From: Bacteroidota bacterium
GTDB lineage: Bacteria > Bacteroidota > Bacteroidia > Flavobacteriales > Weeksellaceae
Assembly (NCBI GenBank): GCA_023394415.1
Contig: JAEXAR010000032.1
Location: forward strand, 1 to 60,018
Length of the DNA stretch: 60,018 bases
Reading direction: 5' to 3'
Shown here: in pieces, positions 1-8,046 of the stretch
Layout of the letters: every line of letters starts with the position of its first letter
How positions within the stretch are numbered: position 1 is the stretch's first letter
Made by a program: the position numbers and the translations under genes
The notes under the pieces: generated by a model
The model's input: the letters and a program-made list of their open reading frames with translations, nothing else
What the model was told of the DNA's origin: nothing
Database searches by the model: none

Positions 1-29
1 ATTTTGTAGTTTTGAATGAGATTGTTCAT
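1..29 (-). CDS. IS982-family transposase, N-terminal fragment at window edge
   Basis: The start codon is the complement of 27-29 and the first nine codons read MNNLIQNYK, the same as the transposase encoded at 49199-50077. The frame is open to the window edge. The remainder of the gene is outside the window, so its integrity is unknown. Confidence 0.8.
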
Positions 30-119
30 GTATTTAATGACTTGGTAATCAATTAAATATACGGTTTTTTAATCAAATGAACAATCTTTTTTCTTTAAAT
101 CTCTAAATGCACAACAGGT
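1..119 (-). mobile_element. Right end of an IS982-family element (cut by window edge)
   Basis: Bases 1-119 match bases 50049-50167, the end of the complete IS copy described below, with no difference that I can see. The terminal inverted repeat CTAAATGCACAACAGGT lies at 103-119. The rest of this copy lies to the left of the window, so I cannot tell whether it is complete. Its orientation is the same as that of the second copy. The bases just outside it (120 onward) would be its target duplication, but the other side is not visible. Confidence 0.92.
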
Positions 120-135
120 TTATTTAGAAAAATTG

Positions 136-143
136 TAACTTTG
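136..143 (+). promoter_or_regulatory. TAnnTTTG -7 box upstream of the Cys-rich protein gene
   Basis: TAACTTTG fits the Bacteroidota -7 consensus TAnnTTTG and ends 7 bases before the ATG at 151. The IS end is only 16 bases upstream, so any -33 contact would fall in the IS terminus. I see no clear TTTG there. Confidence 0.45.
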
Positions 144-150
144 CAAAGCA

Positions 151-525
151 ATGAAAAAAAAGCTTCAGATTTTTGTAATGATTTTGGCATTAGGAATGTT
201 TATCCTTCCTACACAAAATCTATGGTCGCAAACTACTACAATGGAGTGTTGCCAAACAAAAAAAACTGATAATAATTCGTGTCACGACACTAAAAAGCAA
301 GATTCAGACTGTTCTAAAAATCATAATACCCAAGAAGGATGTACCGATAATTGCTGTACCAACTGCAATGGGTGTCATTCGTTCTTCGTTTCTGTATTCT
401 TAGCTTTTGAAAAACAAAAACCCAATTCATTACTGATTACGGATTCTAAAGCTGATTTCAACTATAGAAATCCCCATTTTTCAACATTACTTCAGGAAAT
501 CTGGCAACCGCCTAAAATAGCTTAA
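151..525 (+). CDS. Small exported Cys-rich protein, possibly metal-binding
   Basis: This is a 124-residue protein with a lipid-soluble N-terminal segment ending near LWSQ at residue 27, which looks like a signal peptide. The next 50 residues carry nine cysteines (33, 34, 44, 54, 64, 68, 69, 72, 75) and several histidines, including a CTDNCCTNCNGCH stretch. That pattern suggests binding of a soft metal, perhaps copper, but no named family is certain. The C-terminus ends in an IWQPPK motif, a type I associate from memory with small Bacteroidota proteins encoded beside metal-transport genes. The next gene encodes a TonB receptor with heavy-metal domains, 76 bases downstream on the same strand, so the two are probably co-transcribed. 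An IS end lies just upstream. Confidence 0.6.
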   Translation: MKKKLQIFVMILALGMFILPTQNLWSQTTTMECCQTKKTDNNSCHDTKKQDSDCSKNHNTQEGCTDNCCTNCNGCHSFFVSVFLAFEKQKPNSLLITDSKADFNYRNPHFSTLLQEIWQPPKIA

Positions 526-613
526 TTATTAATGTACAGCCAAAGAAATGTTTTTTTGGCAGATCAAATGATTCAAATTAAAATCATTTAATAATAATTT
601 AATGCTATTTAAA

Positions 614-3280
614 ATGAAAAATAATCTTAAAACAGGATTAGCTATCCTGTTCCTACTAATATTTCAAACATTTTTATTTGCACAAAATACCGGTAACTTT
701 TTAGTAAAAGGTAACTGCAGCATGTGTAAAGACCGAATTGAAAGCACCGCAAAAAAATCCGGTGCTAACACTGCCGTTTGGAATGTGGAAACCCAAACCT
801 TACAAATTGATTTTGATGACAATAAAATTTCTGCCGATGCTATTTTAAAGAAAATAGCGGAAGTTGGCCATGACAATGAAAAATATACCGCTTCTGATGA
901 AGTTTATAAAAATCTTCCCGGATGTTGCCTTTATAACCGCGAACCGTCTTTTCTGAAACAAAACTCATCTGTACCCACAGAAAAAAAAGAATTTTTTGTG
1001 AAAGGAAACTGCGGAATGTGCAAAGATCGTATAGAAAGCACTGCAAAAGCTGCCGGAGCAACCTCTGCAATCTGGAATGCAGAAACTCAAAAAGTTAGTT
1101 TAGATTTTGATTCAACTAAAATAACTGCTGAAGCTATTCTGAAAAAAATTGCTGATGTAGGCCACGATAATGAAATGTTTAAAGCACCGGACGAAGTTTA
1201 CAAAAACCTCCCGGGATGTTGTTTGTACGACCGAACCACTTCGTTTGAAAAACCTAACACGAATGTACATGCTGATGCCGGCAGAACGGAACAGCCAAAA
1301 GAGGATTTCAGCAGTCACGAAGAGCATTTTGATAAAACAATAGAAGGCGTGACTGTGACGAAAGCACAGGCTGCAACAGCCATTGATGGTAAAAGTGCAG
1401 GTTTAACCTTCAATATTGGGCAAAAAGAACTTCTAAAAGCTGCATGTTGTAATTTATCTGAAAGTTTTGAAACCAACGCAACCGTAGACGTTTCCTACAG
1501 CAACGCCGTAACCGGAACGAAACAGCTGAAAATGTTAGGGTTGGATCAGAAATACACCTCCCTTACCAAAGAACTTCTACCCGAAATCAGAGGTTTGGCG
1601 AGCGCTTATGGTTTAAATTTTATTCCGGGCAGATGGATTGGCGGAATACAGCTTACCAAGGGCGGAAGTACGGTTACGAACGGCTATGAAAGTATTACTG
1701 GGCAGATAAACACCGAACTTTTAAAATCTCACGATAAAGCAGAAACCACATTAAATCTTTTTGCAGATATAAATGCTAGAACTGAAATTAATCTCACCAA
1801 TACATCCTTGATTTCTGATCACTGGAACCAGAGTATTTTGCTTCACGGAAACGGAACTTTTGCAAAGGTAGATTCCAATGATGATGGATTTTTGGACCAA
1901 CCAACGGGAACACAATTAAATGCAACTTATTTATTGAATTACAGTGATTTAGACCATTCGGGTTGGGGAACGCACTTCGGGGTTAATGTCCTTCAGGACA
2001 AACGAATTGCTGGGCAAATGGATTTCAATAAAACATTGGACCAATCCGAACAATCGTCTTATGGTGTAGGGATTGATATTTCAAGATTTCAGATTTGGAA
2101 CAAAACAGGACACATTTTTAAGGGTAAACCTTACCAAAGTATTGGATGGATGAATCAATACACCTATCATCAGCAGAACAGTTTTTTTGGATTGAGAGAT
2201 TACAATGGTAAGCAGAACACGTTTTACTCTAATTTAATTTTTGAAAGTATTTTTGGTGATACCAATCACAAGTATAAAACCGGAGCAAGCTTTCTTTACG
2301 ATAATTACGATGAAGATTATTTAACGCAAAATTACAAGAGAACCGAAACCGTTCCTGGATTGTTTTTTGAATATACTCTAACTGGGTTGAAATATACTTT
2401 GGTTGCAGGTGCAAGAGCTGATTTTCACAATCTGGCCGGGACACAGTTTACCCCAAGGATTAATTTTAAATATGATTTTACCCCGAAAACCATTTTAAGA
2501 TTATCCGCAGGGAAAGGCTTTCGTACTGCAAATGTTTTTGCGGAAAGTCAGGGGTATTTTGCATCAAACAGAACTGTTGAGATTCGTAACAATGGAGGAA
2601 ACATCTACGGACTTAAACCGGAAGTTGCTTGGAATTACGGTGCAAGTCTTCAGCAGGATCTGAAAATTTTTGGAAGAAAGTCTACACTAATTGCCGATTT
2701 TTTCAGAACTGATTTTTCAGATCAAGTGTTACTGGATTTGGATCAGTCACCACAGAAAATTGTTTTTTATAATTTAGAAGGAAAATCTTTCGCCAACAGT
2801 TTCCAAACACAATGGGATTTAACACCGGTAAAAAATTTTGATGTACGTTTGGCTTATAAATATTACGATGTACAAGCAGATTATGAAGGAGGAAGAAGGG
2901 AAATTCCATTTATGGCAAAACATAGAGGTTTTGTAAATCTGGCCTATGCCAGCAATAAAAATGACAAAGGTGGCTTCTGGACATTCGATACCACATTAAA
3001 CCTGGTTGGAAAGCAAAAACTACCGAATATGAACGCTAATCCTTCTGAGTTTAGGCTGCCGGAATATTCTGATCCTTATTCTACTTTGAATGCCCAGATT
3101 GCTAAGAATTTTAATGAAAAAATAAGAATCTATCTTGGAGGTGAAAACCTTACCGGAACGATGCAGAAGAATCCTATTATTGATGCTAAAAACCCTTTCG
3201 GAAATTATTTCGATGGAGGAATGGTATATGCTCCTATAATGCCTGCAAATGTTTATTTGGGTGTAGATTTGAAGTTTTAG
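614..3280 (+). CDS. TonB-dependent receptor with two N-terminal heavy-metal-associated domains
   Basis: An outer-membrane receptor predicted to import a metal or metal complex, powered by TonB. The frame is open from 602, but the ATG at 614 gives a cleaner signal peptide (MKNNLKTGLAI ... FAQ). Counting from 602, two tandem HMA-like units lie at residues 33-112 and 131-210. Each has a GNCxMCKDRIEST metal site and ends in PGCCLY. A linker, a plug region (about 235-370) and a long beta-barrel ending in a C-terminal Phe follow. I saw no standard CarboxypepD_reg domain at the N-terminus, so the HMA pair takes its place. Copper or mercury are plausible ligands, but the sequence does not prove either. 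A terminator follows at 3311. Confidence 0.85.
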   Translation: MKNNLKTGLAILFLLIFQTFLFAQNTGNFLVKGNCSMCKDRIESTAKKSGANTAVWNVETQTLQIDFDDNKISADAILKKIAEVGHDNEKYTASDEVYKNLPGCCLYNREPSFLKQNSSVPTEKKEFFVKGNCGMCKDRIESTAKAAGATSAIWNAETQKVSLDFDSTKITAEAILKKIADVGHDNEMFKAPDEVYKNLPGCCLYDRTTSFEKPNTNVHADAGRTEQPKEDFSSHEEHFDKTIEGVTVTKAQAATAIDGKSAGLTFNIGQKELLKAACCNLSESFETNATVDVSYSNAVTGTKQLKMLGLDQKYTSLTKELLPEIRGLASAYGLNFIPGRWIGGIQLTKGGSTVTNGYESITGQINTELLKSHDKAETTLNLFADINARTEINLTNTSLISDHWNQSILLHGNGTFAKVDSNDDGFLDQPTGTQLNATYLLNYSDLDHSGWGTHFGVNVLQDKRIAGQMDFNKTLDQSEQSSYGVGIDISRFQIWNKTGHIFKGKPYQSIGWMNQYTYHQQNSFFGLRDYNGKQNTFYSNLIFESIFGDTNHKYKTGASFLYDNYDEDYLTQNYKRTETVPGLFFEYTLTGLKYTLVAGARADFHNLAGTQFTPRINFKYDFTPKTILRLSAGKGFRTANVFAESQGYFASNRTVEIRNNGGNIYGLKPEVAWNYGASLQQDLKIFGRKSTLIADFFRTDFSDQVLLDLDQSPQKIVFYNLEGKSFANSFQTQWDLTPVKNFDVRLAYKYYDVQADYEGGRREIPFMAKHRGFVNLAYASNKNDKGGFWTFDTTLNLVGKQKLPNMNANPSEFRLPEYSDPYSTLNAQIAKNFNEKIRIYLGGENLTGTMQKNPIIDAKNPFGNYFDGGMVYAPIMPANVYLGVDLKF
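698..937 (+). repeat. Tandem in-gene duplication, HMA unit 1
   Basis: This is the first of two 80-codon units coding for near-identical HMA domains. Its partner is at 992-1231, offset by 294 bases. Both units share the GNCxMCKDRIESTAK and PGCCLY segments. Confidence 0.8.
992..1231 (+). repeat. Tandem in-gene duplication, HMA unit 2
   Basis: This is the second 80-codon unit, paired with 698-937. The protein copies are more alike than the DNA, which has many synonymous differences. The duplication is therefore not very recent and both metal sites have probably been kept by selection. Confidence 0.8.
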
Positions 3281-3310
3281 TTTGTTTGAATTTTAGATTA
3301 TATCAAAATA

Positions 3311-3350
3311 AAAGGCGTTCAAAAATTTTTTGAGCGCCTTTAATTTTTAT
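3311..3350 (+). terminator. Rho-independent terminator after the TonB receptor
   Basis: A hairpin with arms AAAGGCGTTCAAAAA and TTTTTTGAGCGCCTTT is followed by a T-rich run. It lies 31 bases after the receptor stop codon. Confidence 0.8.
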
Positions 3351-3421
3351 TACAGCGTAATTAATCTAAAATCTGAAAAATTAACTCAAATTTATTACAT
3401 TAGATGCGCTAAAATCAATAA

Positions 3422-4180
3422 ATGACTTCTATAGTAATCAACATCGGTAACACCAACATCCGTTTTGGATTATTTGATGATGATAACTGCGATATTTCGT
3501 GGATCATCAATACAAAGCCATATAAAACTAGTGACGAGCTTATTCTTCAGTTTATGATGATGTATCAAACCCATAAGATTGAAGCAGAATCGGTTGATAA
3601 AATAATCATTGGTTCAGTGGTACCTCAGATCACGCAGGATGTCATCAGAGCCATAAAAAAACTTCATGGAAAGTCCCCGGTTTTGGTGGACAGAAATACA
3701 CCTTCAGGAGTTCAGGCAAAATCAAAACAAATGGGTACAGATATCTATGCAAACTTGGTGGCAGCGCATAATCTTTATCCTGATAAAAAGAAGATCATCA
3801 TTGATTTTGGTACTGCGCTTACCGCAAGTTGTATCGCCGAAAATGGTGAAACTATTGGTGTAATTATCGCACCCGGAATTATAACATCTCTTAATTCTTT
3901 GGTTGGACAAACCGCTCAACTCCCCGAAATTGAACTCGTAAAGCCAAAATCAGTTTTAGGTTTAGATACAGTTTCTTGTATGCAAAGTGGGATGGTTTAC
4001 GGCTTTTTAGGAATGGTGGAAGGTTTCATCGAGAGAATTAATGATGAGGTTCAAGATGAATGTTTCGTGGTTGCAACCGGTGGTGTTTCCCATGTCTATA
4101 AACCATTAACGGATAAAATTCATGTAGCAGACCGCCTTCACACATTAAAAGGGCTTTATTTTCTTGGTAAGGATTTGTAA
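3422..4180 (+). CDS. coaX: Type III pantothenate kinase
   Basis: CoaX phosphorylates pantothenate, the first step of coenzyme A synthesis, in the cytosol. The 252-residue length is normal. Family motifs are present in order: the nucleotide motif at residues 5-12 (VINIGNTN), a GTDIYANLVAAH segment holding the presumed catalytic Asp107, the phosphate motif IDFGTALT at 127-134, APGI at 150-153, and GMVYGFLGMVEG and ATGG near the C-terminus. The first motif is usually DxGNT, and here Asn7 replaces the Asp. The gene stands alone between a terminator and the convergent tadA. Confidence 0.92.
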   Translation: MTSIVINIGNTNIRFGLFDDDNCDISWIINTKPYKTSDELILQFMMMYQTHKIEAESVDKIIIGSVVPQITQDVIRAIKKLHGKSPVLVDRNTPSGVQAKSKQMGTDIYANLVAAHNLYPDKKKIIIDFGTALTASCIAENGETIGVIIAPGIITSLNSLVGQTAQLPEIELVKPKSVLGLDTVSCMQSGMVYGFLGMVEGFIERINDEVQDECFVVATGGVSHVYKPLTDKIHVADRLHTLKGLYFLGKDL

Positions 4181-4246
4181 AAGTCAAAATAATTCAACTC
4201 AAAAAGATTATCGCCGCGTAATTCAATCAAAAAAAATCATCCAAAT

Positions 4247-4678
4247 CTATCTTTTTGATTTGAAAAAATCAAGAACTATTTGTGAGCATTCATTTTCTAG
4301 AATTCCGGTTAGGACTTCAGTTTTTGGATGTAGGGATAGATTTTTATTGATAAATCCACGCTGATCGTCTCTGGCACCTATCACTACTTTTGATATTTGC
4401 GACCAGTTCAATGCACCTGCGCACATAACGCAAGGCTCCAAAGTGATGTACATGATACAGTTTTGAAGATATTTTCCGCCCAAAAAATTGGCGGCTGAAG
4501 TGATGGCCTGCATTTCAGCGTGTGCTGTAACATCGTTTAGGGTTTCTGTAAGATTGTGTGATCTAGCAATAACACGGTTGTTAAAAACAATGATACAGCC
4601 TACAGGAACTTCATCTTTCTCGAAAGCGGCTTCAGCTTCCTGAAGAGCCAATTTCATAAAATATTCGTGGGTAAACAT
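4247..4678 (-). CDS. tadA: tRNA-specific adenosine-34 deaminase
   Basis: A zinc-dependent deaminase that converts A34 of tRNA-Arg(ACG) to inosine. The 143-residue protein has the HAE zinc/proton-shuttle motif at residues 53-55 and the PCxxC motif (PCVMC) at 82-86, followed by the GARD segment typical of TadA. The start at 4678 fits the family N-terminus. It is convergent with coaX and lies downstream of a small outer-membrane protein gene, with a weak hairpin between the two. Confidence 0.93.
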   Translation of the reverse strand: MFTHEYFMKLALQEAEAAFEKDEVPVGCIIVFNNRVIARSHNLTETLNDVTAHAEMQAITSAANFLGGKYLQNCIMYITLEPCVMCAGALNWSQISKVVIGARDDQRGFINKNLSLHPKTEVLTGILENECSQIVLDFFKSKR

Positions 4679-4680
4679 AA

Positions 4681-4712
4681 AAAAAGCTTCAGTACAAAAC
4701 TAAAGCTTTTTA
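4681..4712 (-). terminator. Weak hairpin terminator between 4730-5260 gene and tadA
   Basis: The arms AAAAAGCTT and AAGCTTTTT flank a loop of about 14 bases and abut the tadA start. Read on the minus strand it ends in a T run. It could instead act as a leaky terminator allowing read-through into tadA. Confidence 0.45.
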
Positions 4713-4729
4713 TGGTTTTATAAAATATA

Positions 4730-5260
4730 TTAGAATCTATAACCGATTCCCAACATTCCTTTTCCTGTAATTACGCTGTCTAAATTTTCGGTATTTCCGA
4801 ATCTTCTGCCAATACCGCTACTTGCTTCGAAAACGATATTTCTTTTCACCACCCATTTTCCACCAAAACCAACTCCAATCCCGACAGTAGTGGCTTCATA
4901 GGTTTGTGGTTGATTGTTAACCCAATAACTTTCAGACTTTGAATAAGTTATCGGCACAAAACCTTCAACAAAAAATCCTGAAGCGAATTTTTTACCAAAA
5001 TACATTCTGTAAAAAGGAGAAATTTGCCAAACGTTCTCCATATCACGTCCCAAGCCAAAGATAGCATTAATACCAAGACCAGCATCCTGATTCAAAAGTC
5101 TTTCGTAAGTAATATTGGCTGCAGGCGCTGCTATTAAAAAAATAGGATCAATCATAATGTCGTTCATCCCTTGCGCTGTAGGTGTAGATCCATCATAAGT
5201 TTGCGCAGTCATAGTTTTAATACCAAAAGCTAACGTTAATAGTAGTACTAGTTTTTTCAT
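4730..5260 (-). CDS. Small outer-membrane beta-barrel protein, function unknown
   Basis: The frame opens at 5287, but a TAnnTTTG box covers that start, so the ATG at 5260 (MKKLVLLLTLAFG) is chosen. The product is about 176 residues with a signal peptide ending near MTAQ. Alternating hydrophobic strands and a C-terminal GIGYRF, with a terminal Phe, are typical of a small beta-barrel inserted by the BAM machinery. Glycine-rich strand pairs (GIGVGFGGKWV, SSGIGRRFG) support this. No specific substrate or family can be named. Confidence 0.7.
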   Translation of the reverse strand: MKKLVLLLTLAFGIKTMTAQTYDGSTPTAQGMNDIMIDPIFLIAAPAANITYERLLNQDAGLGINAIFGLGRDMENVWQISPFYRMYFGKKFASGFFVEGFVPITYSKSESYWVNNQPQTYEATTVGIGVGFGGKWVVKRNIVFEASSGIGRRFGNTENLDSVITGKGMLGIGYRF

Positions 5261-5284
5261 GAAATTTTTAATTTTAATTATACT

Positions 5285-5292
5285 CAAATATA
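5285..5292 (-). promoter_or_regulatory. TAnnTTTG -7 box for the small barrel protein
   Basis: TATATTTG on the minus strand lies 24 bases before the ATG at 5260 and overlaps the more upstream start at 5287, which argues against that start. Confidence 0.5.
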
Positions 5293-5333
5293 ATCTTAAA
5301 TTTTGTAATAAAAATTAATTAAAATCAAGTAAT

Positions 5334-5360
5334 AAAAAAACCTCTGAAAAGTTCAGAGGT
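5334..5360 (-). terminator. Terminator after the DUF6702-like gene
   Basis: A perfect 9-bp stem ACCTCTGAA/TTCAGAGGT with a 3-base loop is followed on the minus strand by a run of seven T. It sits 21 bases after the stop of the 5382-5852 gene. Confidence 0.85.
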
Positions 5361-5381
5361 CAATATAGGTATACTACTTTT

Positions 5382-5852
5382 TTAAAATCCTACAGAATTG
5401 GTTTCTTTTCCGCGGATGAAGTTCATTGTTTTCTGTTGCCCTTTATAAGCAACATTTACTACATTCAACTGTTTTGGATAGGTTTCAAGCAGTATGGCGT
5501 TTCTTATTTTAAGTTCGTTAATGTCACTTACACCTCCGGTTTCAAAATACACCCAAACCGATTCACCATTAACCTGACTTCCAGTGAAAGTTAAGGTTTT
5601 TGGTTGTCCGTTTACGTAAACATCAAAGGTTTTATTAACATATTTTTTTACTTCAGCTTCAAAGCCTGCTGTTTCCGGACGGATTTTGATGGCATTTGAA
5701 ATATGGTCGGTGTTGAGCTTTGTAGTGAACTTCAAAGTTTTATTGCCGTCAACATAATCCACTTTTGTCATTGATGAGAAAAAATCTGCCGCAGCAAAAC
5801 TCATCATCACAAAAAATGTTAAAATTGCGAATATGTAAAGATTTTTCTTCAT
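5382..5852 (-). CDS. Exported DUF6702-like protein
   Basis: A 156-residue protein with an N-terminal signal-like segment ending near SFAAA. The remainder is mostly beta strands. The STKVDYV-like strand near the start of the mature part and the ETYPKQLNVVNV segment near the end resemble what I remember of the Bacteroidota family DUF6702. The usual HKxY start of the mature domain is replaced by ADFF, so the assignment is tentative. It is monocistronic: its own -7 box lies upstream and a strong terminator downstream. The function is unknown. Confidence 0.6.
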   Translation of the reverse strand: MKKNLYIFAILTFFVMMSFAAADFFSSMTKVDYVDGNKTLKFTTKLNTDHISNAIKIRPETAGFEAEVKKYVNKTFDVYVNGQPKTLTFTGSQVNGESVWVYFETGGVSDINELKIRNAILLETYPKQLNVVNVAYKGQQKTMNFIRGKETNSVGF

Positions 5853-5868
5853 TTCTGTTTATAAATTA

Positions 5869-5876
5869 CAAATATA
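5869..5876 (-). promoter_or_regulatory. TAnnTTTG -7 box for the DUF6702-like gene
   Basis: TATATTTG on the minus strand lies 16 bases before the ATG at 5852. A second identical box occurs at 5895-5902. Confidence 0.5.
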
Positions 5877-5909
5877 TAATTTACTTTATATTCTCAAATA
5901 TAATGCCAA

Positions 5910-6668
5910 CTAGAAATTTACATTGATAGAGTATTTATCATAAAAGGCCTTAATATGTGCAGCAGCTTCGTCAGCTGTATCTACAACACGATATAGATTA
6001 AGATCCTCTTCGGATATCATTCCGTTTTTCAATAAAGTATCTTTAAACCAATCTAATAATCCACTCCAAAATTCAGAACCTACTAAAATAATTGGGAATC
6101 TGGCGATTTTTTGAGTTTGAATTAAAGTGATGGCTTCGGAAAGTTCGTCTAAAGTACCAAAACCTCCCGGCATTACGACAAATCCTTGAGAATATTTTAT
6201 AAACATTACTTTTCTAACAAAAAAGTAATTGAAATCCATAGAATAGTGCTTGTCGATATATGGATTAAAATGCTGCTCGAAGGGAAGTTCGATATTTAAA
6301 CCAATAGATTTTCCACCGGCATTTCTGGCGCCTCGGTTTCCTGCTTCCATAATTCCAGGACCTCCACCTGTGATGATACCGAAACCTAATTGTGTAATTT
6401 TTTCAGCAATATCTACTGCAACCTGATAATATTTATCTGTTTCCTTCAGTCTTGCCGAACCAAATAGTGAAACGCAAGGGCCAATTTTTGCGAGTTTTTC
6501 GTAACCATCAACCAATTCAGCCATAATTTTAAAAACCATCCAACTGTCTTTTGTAATGGTCTCGTCCCAAGTTTTTTCCTGAAAATGGCTTTGTACACGT
6601 TGATCAATTTCTAGTTCAGTACCTGTAATGATTTTAGTTAAGCCCTTTCCACGTTTTATTTTACTCAT
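5910..6668 (-). CDS. LOG-family (TIGR00730-type) nucleotide phosphoribohydrolase-like protein
   Basis: Proteins of this family have a Rossmann fold, and characterised members hydrolyse nucleoside 5'-monophosphates, for example cytokinin ribotides. The diagnostic PGGFGTLDE motif is at residues 167-175, with GGGPGIMEA at 101-109. The ATG at 6668 (MSKIKRGKG) is chosen because the earlier in-frame start at 6722 lies inside the preceding gene. With that start the protein has 252 residues, and its ATG follows the stop of the MurU-like gene by only 4 bases, so the two are probably co-translated. The substrate here is unknown. Confidence 0.85.
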   Translation of the reverse strand: MSKIKRGKGLTKIITGTELEIDQRVQSHFQEKTWDETITKDSWMVFKIMAELVDGYEKLAKIGPCVSLFGSARLKETDKYYQVAVDIAEKITQLGFGIITGGGPGIMEAGNRGARNAGGKSIGLNIELPFEQHFNPYIDKHYSMDFNYFFVRKVMFIKYSQGFVVMPGGFGTLDELSEAITLIQTQKIARFPIILVGSEFWSGLLDWFKDTLLKNGMISEEDLNLYRVVDTADEAAAHIKAFYDKYSINVNF

Positions 6669-6672
6669 AATT

Positions 6673-7386
6673 TTATTTGAAAAATTGTTCTGCTTCCAAC
6701 ACAGATTCTGGTCTGCCAACATCTACAAGTCTAGCGTTGTGCTCGTAACCATGTATTTTTTCCGTAAGCATAAGATCCAAATATTCTTCCATAATTGAAA
6801 ACTTTCCTGTTCTTTTTATTTTCTTAAATATTTCAGGATTAATACAGTGAATTCCGCTGAAAGCAAGCGCTTTAAATCCCTTGTTGAATTCTGCCAACCT
6901 TTGTTCTCCGGTCTGTACATTAAGCCAACCTCGAAGAATCATATCCTCATTAAAAAGGAGTTTCCGCGAACTGTTTCTGTCAGAAACGGCTAATGTTGCA
7001 AAATCCTCATTTTTCTGATGATAATTCACAAAATTTGTGATATTAAGATCTGTGAGGATGTCTGCATTCATTATAAGAAAATCCTCTCCTAAATCTAGAA
7101 GATTTCTTGCAAAAACCAAACCACCTCCTGTTTCAAGCAGTTCATCGCGCTCATCTGAAATTTCGATTTTAGCATTGAAGTTATGATTCTCCTTCAGAAA
7201 ATCAACGATTTGCTCACCAAAATGGTGAACATTAATCACAAAATCGTTAATGCCGTATGACTGTAAATATTTTATATTTCTTTCAAGCAAGGGAACGCCG
7301 TTTACTTTCACCAAAGCTTTTGGGTGATGGTCGGTAAAAGGTTTTAATCGTGTTCCTTTTCCTGCTGCAAATATTAGAGCTTTCAT
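6673..7386 (-). CDS. MurU-like sugar-1-phosphate nucleotidyltransferase
   Basis: A 237-residue nucleotidyltransferase with the signature AAGKGTRLKPFT at residues 7-18, PKALV at 22-26 and the metal-binding NAD at 107-109. Its size and motifs match MurU, which makes UDP-MurNAc from MurNAc-1-phosphate in Pseudomonas. The neighbours agree: an AmgK-like kinase and a RapZ C-terminal domain are encoded just upstream. The gene starts 50 bases after the RapZ-like gene. Other sugar-1-phosphates are possible because this fold is used for many nucleotide sugars. Confidence 0.8.
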   Translation of the reverse strand: MKALIFAAGKGTRLKPFTDHHPKALVKVNGVPLLERNIKYLQSYGINDFVINVHHFGEQIVDFLKENHNFNAKIEISDERDELLETGGGLVFARNLLDLGEDFLIMNADILTDLNITNFVNYHQKNEDFATLAVSDRNSSRKLLFNEDMILRGWLNVQTGEQRLAEFNKGFKALAFSGIHCINPEIFKKIKRTGKFSIMEEYLDLMLTEKIHGYEHNARLVDVGRPESVLEAEQFFK

Positions 7387-7436
7387 TTTTTAAAAGGTAA
7401 TTGTAATAGATTATGAGCAAAATACATATTGCTCAT

Positions 7437-7856
7437 TTAAGCACTACAATGATTGAGTTGTAGTTGTTCGTCGTGGTTTATGGTAACTTCTACTTCCGGA
7501 TATTTTTTTCTGATAAATTCTGCTGTTTTCTCGGCAGCATAAACCGATCGGTGTTGTCCTCCGGTACATCCGAAATTGATTTGCAGATGTTCAAAATCTC
7601 TTTCAATATAGTTGTCAATTGTAATAGAAATGAGATTTTGAAGGGTTTCTAAAAACTTTGGCATTTCAGTTTTTTCTTCAAGGTATTTTTGTACGCCAAT
7701 GTCTTTTCCGGTTTGTGACTTGTATTCTTCAACTCTCCCGGGATTCAAAATTCCTCTGCAGTCGAATGCAAAACCGCCGCCGTTACCACTTTCATCTTTT
7801 GGAATGCCTCCTTTTTTGTATGAAAAACTGTGAATTTCTATTTTTAGTTTGCTCAT
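7437..7856 (-). CDS. Stand-alone RapZ C-terminal domain protein
   Basis: In enterobacteria the C-terminal half of RapZ binds the GlmZ RNA and senses glucosamine-6-phosphate. This 139-residue protein consists only of that half, with no P-loop kinase half. The hallmark FGCTGGQHRSV motif is at residues 95-105 and DCRG at 32-35. It lies between an AmgK-like kinase gene and a MurU-like gene, which suggests a role in amino-sugar sensing or cell-wall sugar recycling. No GlmZ-like RNA is recognisable, so the RNA-binding role is not shown. Confidence 0.85.
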   Translation of the reverse strand: MSKLKIEIHSFSYKKGGIPKDESGNGGGFAFDCRGILNPGRVEEYKSQTGKDIGVQKYLEEKTEMPKFLETLQNLISITIDNYIERDFEHLQINFGCTGGQHRSVYAAEKTAEFIRKKYPEVEVTINHDEQLQLNHCSA

Positions 7857-7858
7857 TA

Positions 7859-7930
7859 TTACTTACTCAATTTTTTTATTTTTTCTTCTGTTTCTTTAGA
7901 ACTTATTGCTTTGACATTCTTTTTTACCAT
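7859..7930 (-). CDS. Possible 23-codon ORF resembling the kinase C-terminal tail
   Basis: A tiny frame encodes MVKKNVKAISSKETEEKIKK plus LSK, and its TAA overlaps the RapZ-like start region. Its end resembles the tail of the upstream kinase (TSDTKEKIEKLKD). The DNA of the two stretches is also similar, so this may be a partial duplication rather than a gene. The lysine-rich composition makes chance similarity possible. Confidence 0.2.
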   Translation of the reverse strand: MVKKNVKAISSKETEEKIKKLSK

Positions 7931-7937
7931 TAAAATA

Positions 7938-8009
7938 TTTTAGAATTTAAGGGTTTTAAGTTTCAGATAAATCTGAATTAAGCGTTATGCATAAGTAGTT
8001 TATGAATTC
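7938..8009. repeat. Intergenic repeat copy A (about 70 bp)
   Basis: This segment starts TTTTAGAATTTAAG, contains TTTAAGTTTCAGAT near a small TTCAGA/TCTGAA hairpin, and ends in GAATTC. It resembles 10243-10304 over its whole length by eye. Both copies lie between genes. Confidence 0.45.
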
Positions 8010-8046
8010 TTATAGCTCATAACTCATAAATTTCTTGAGGTTAAAT

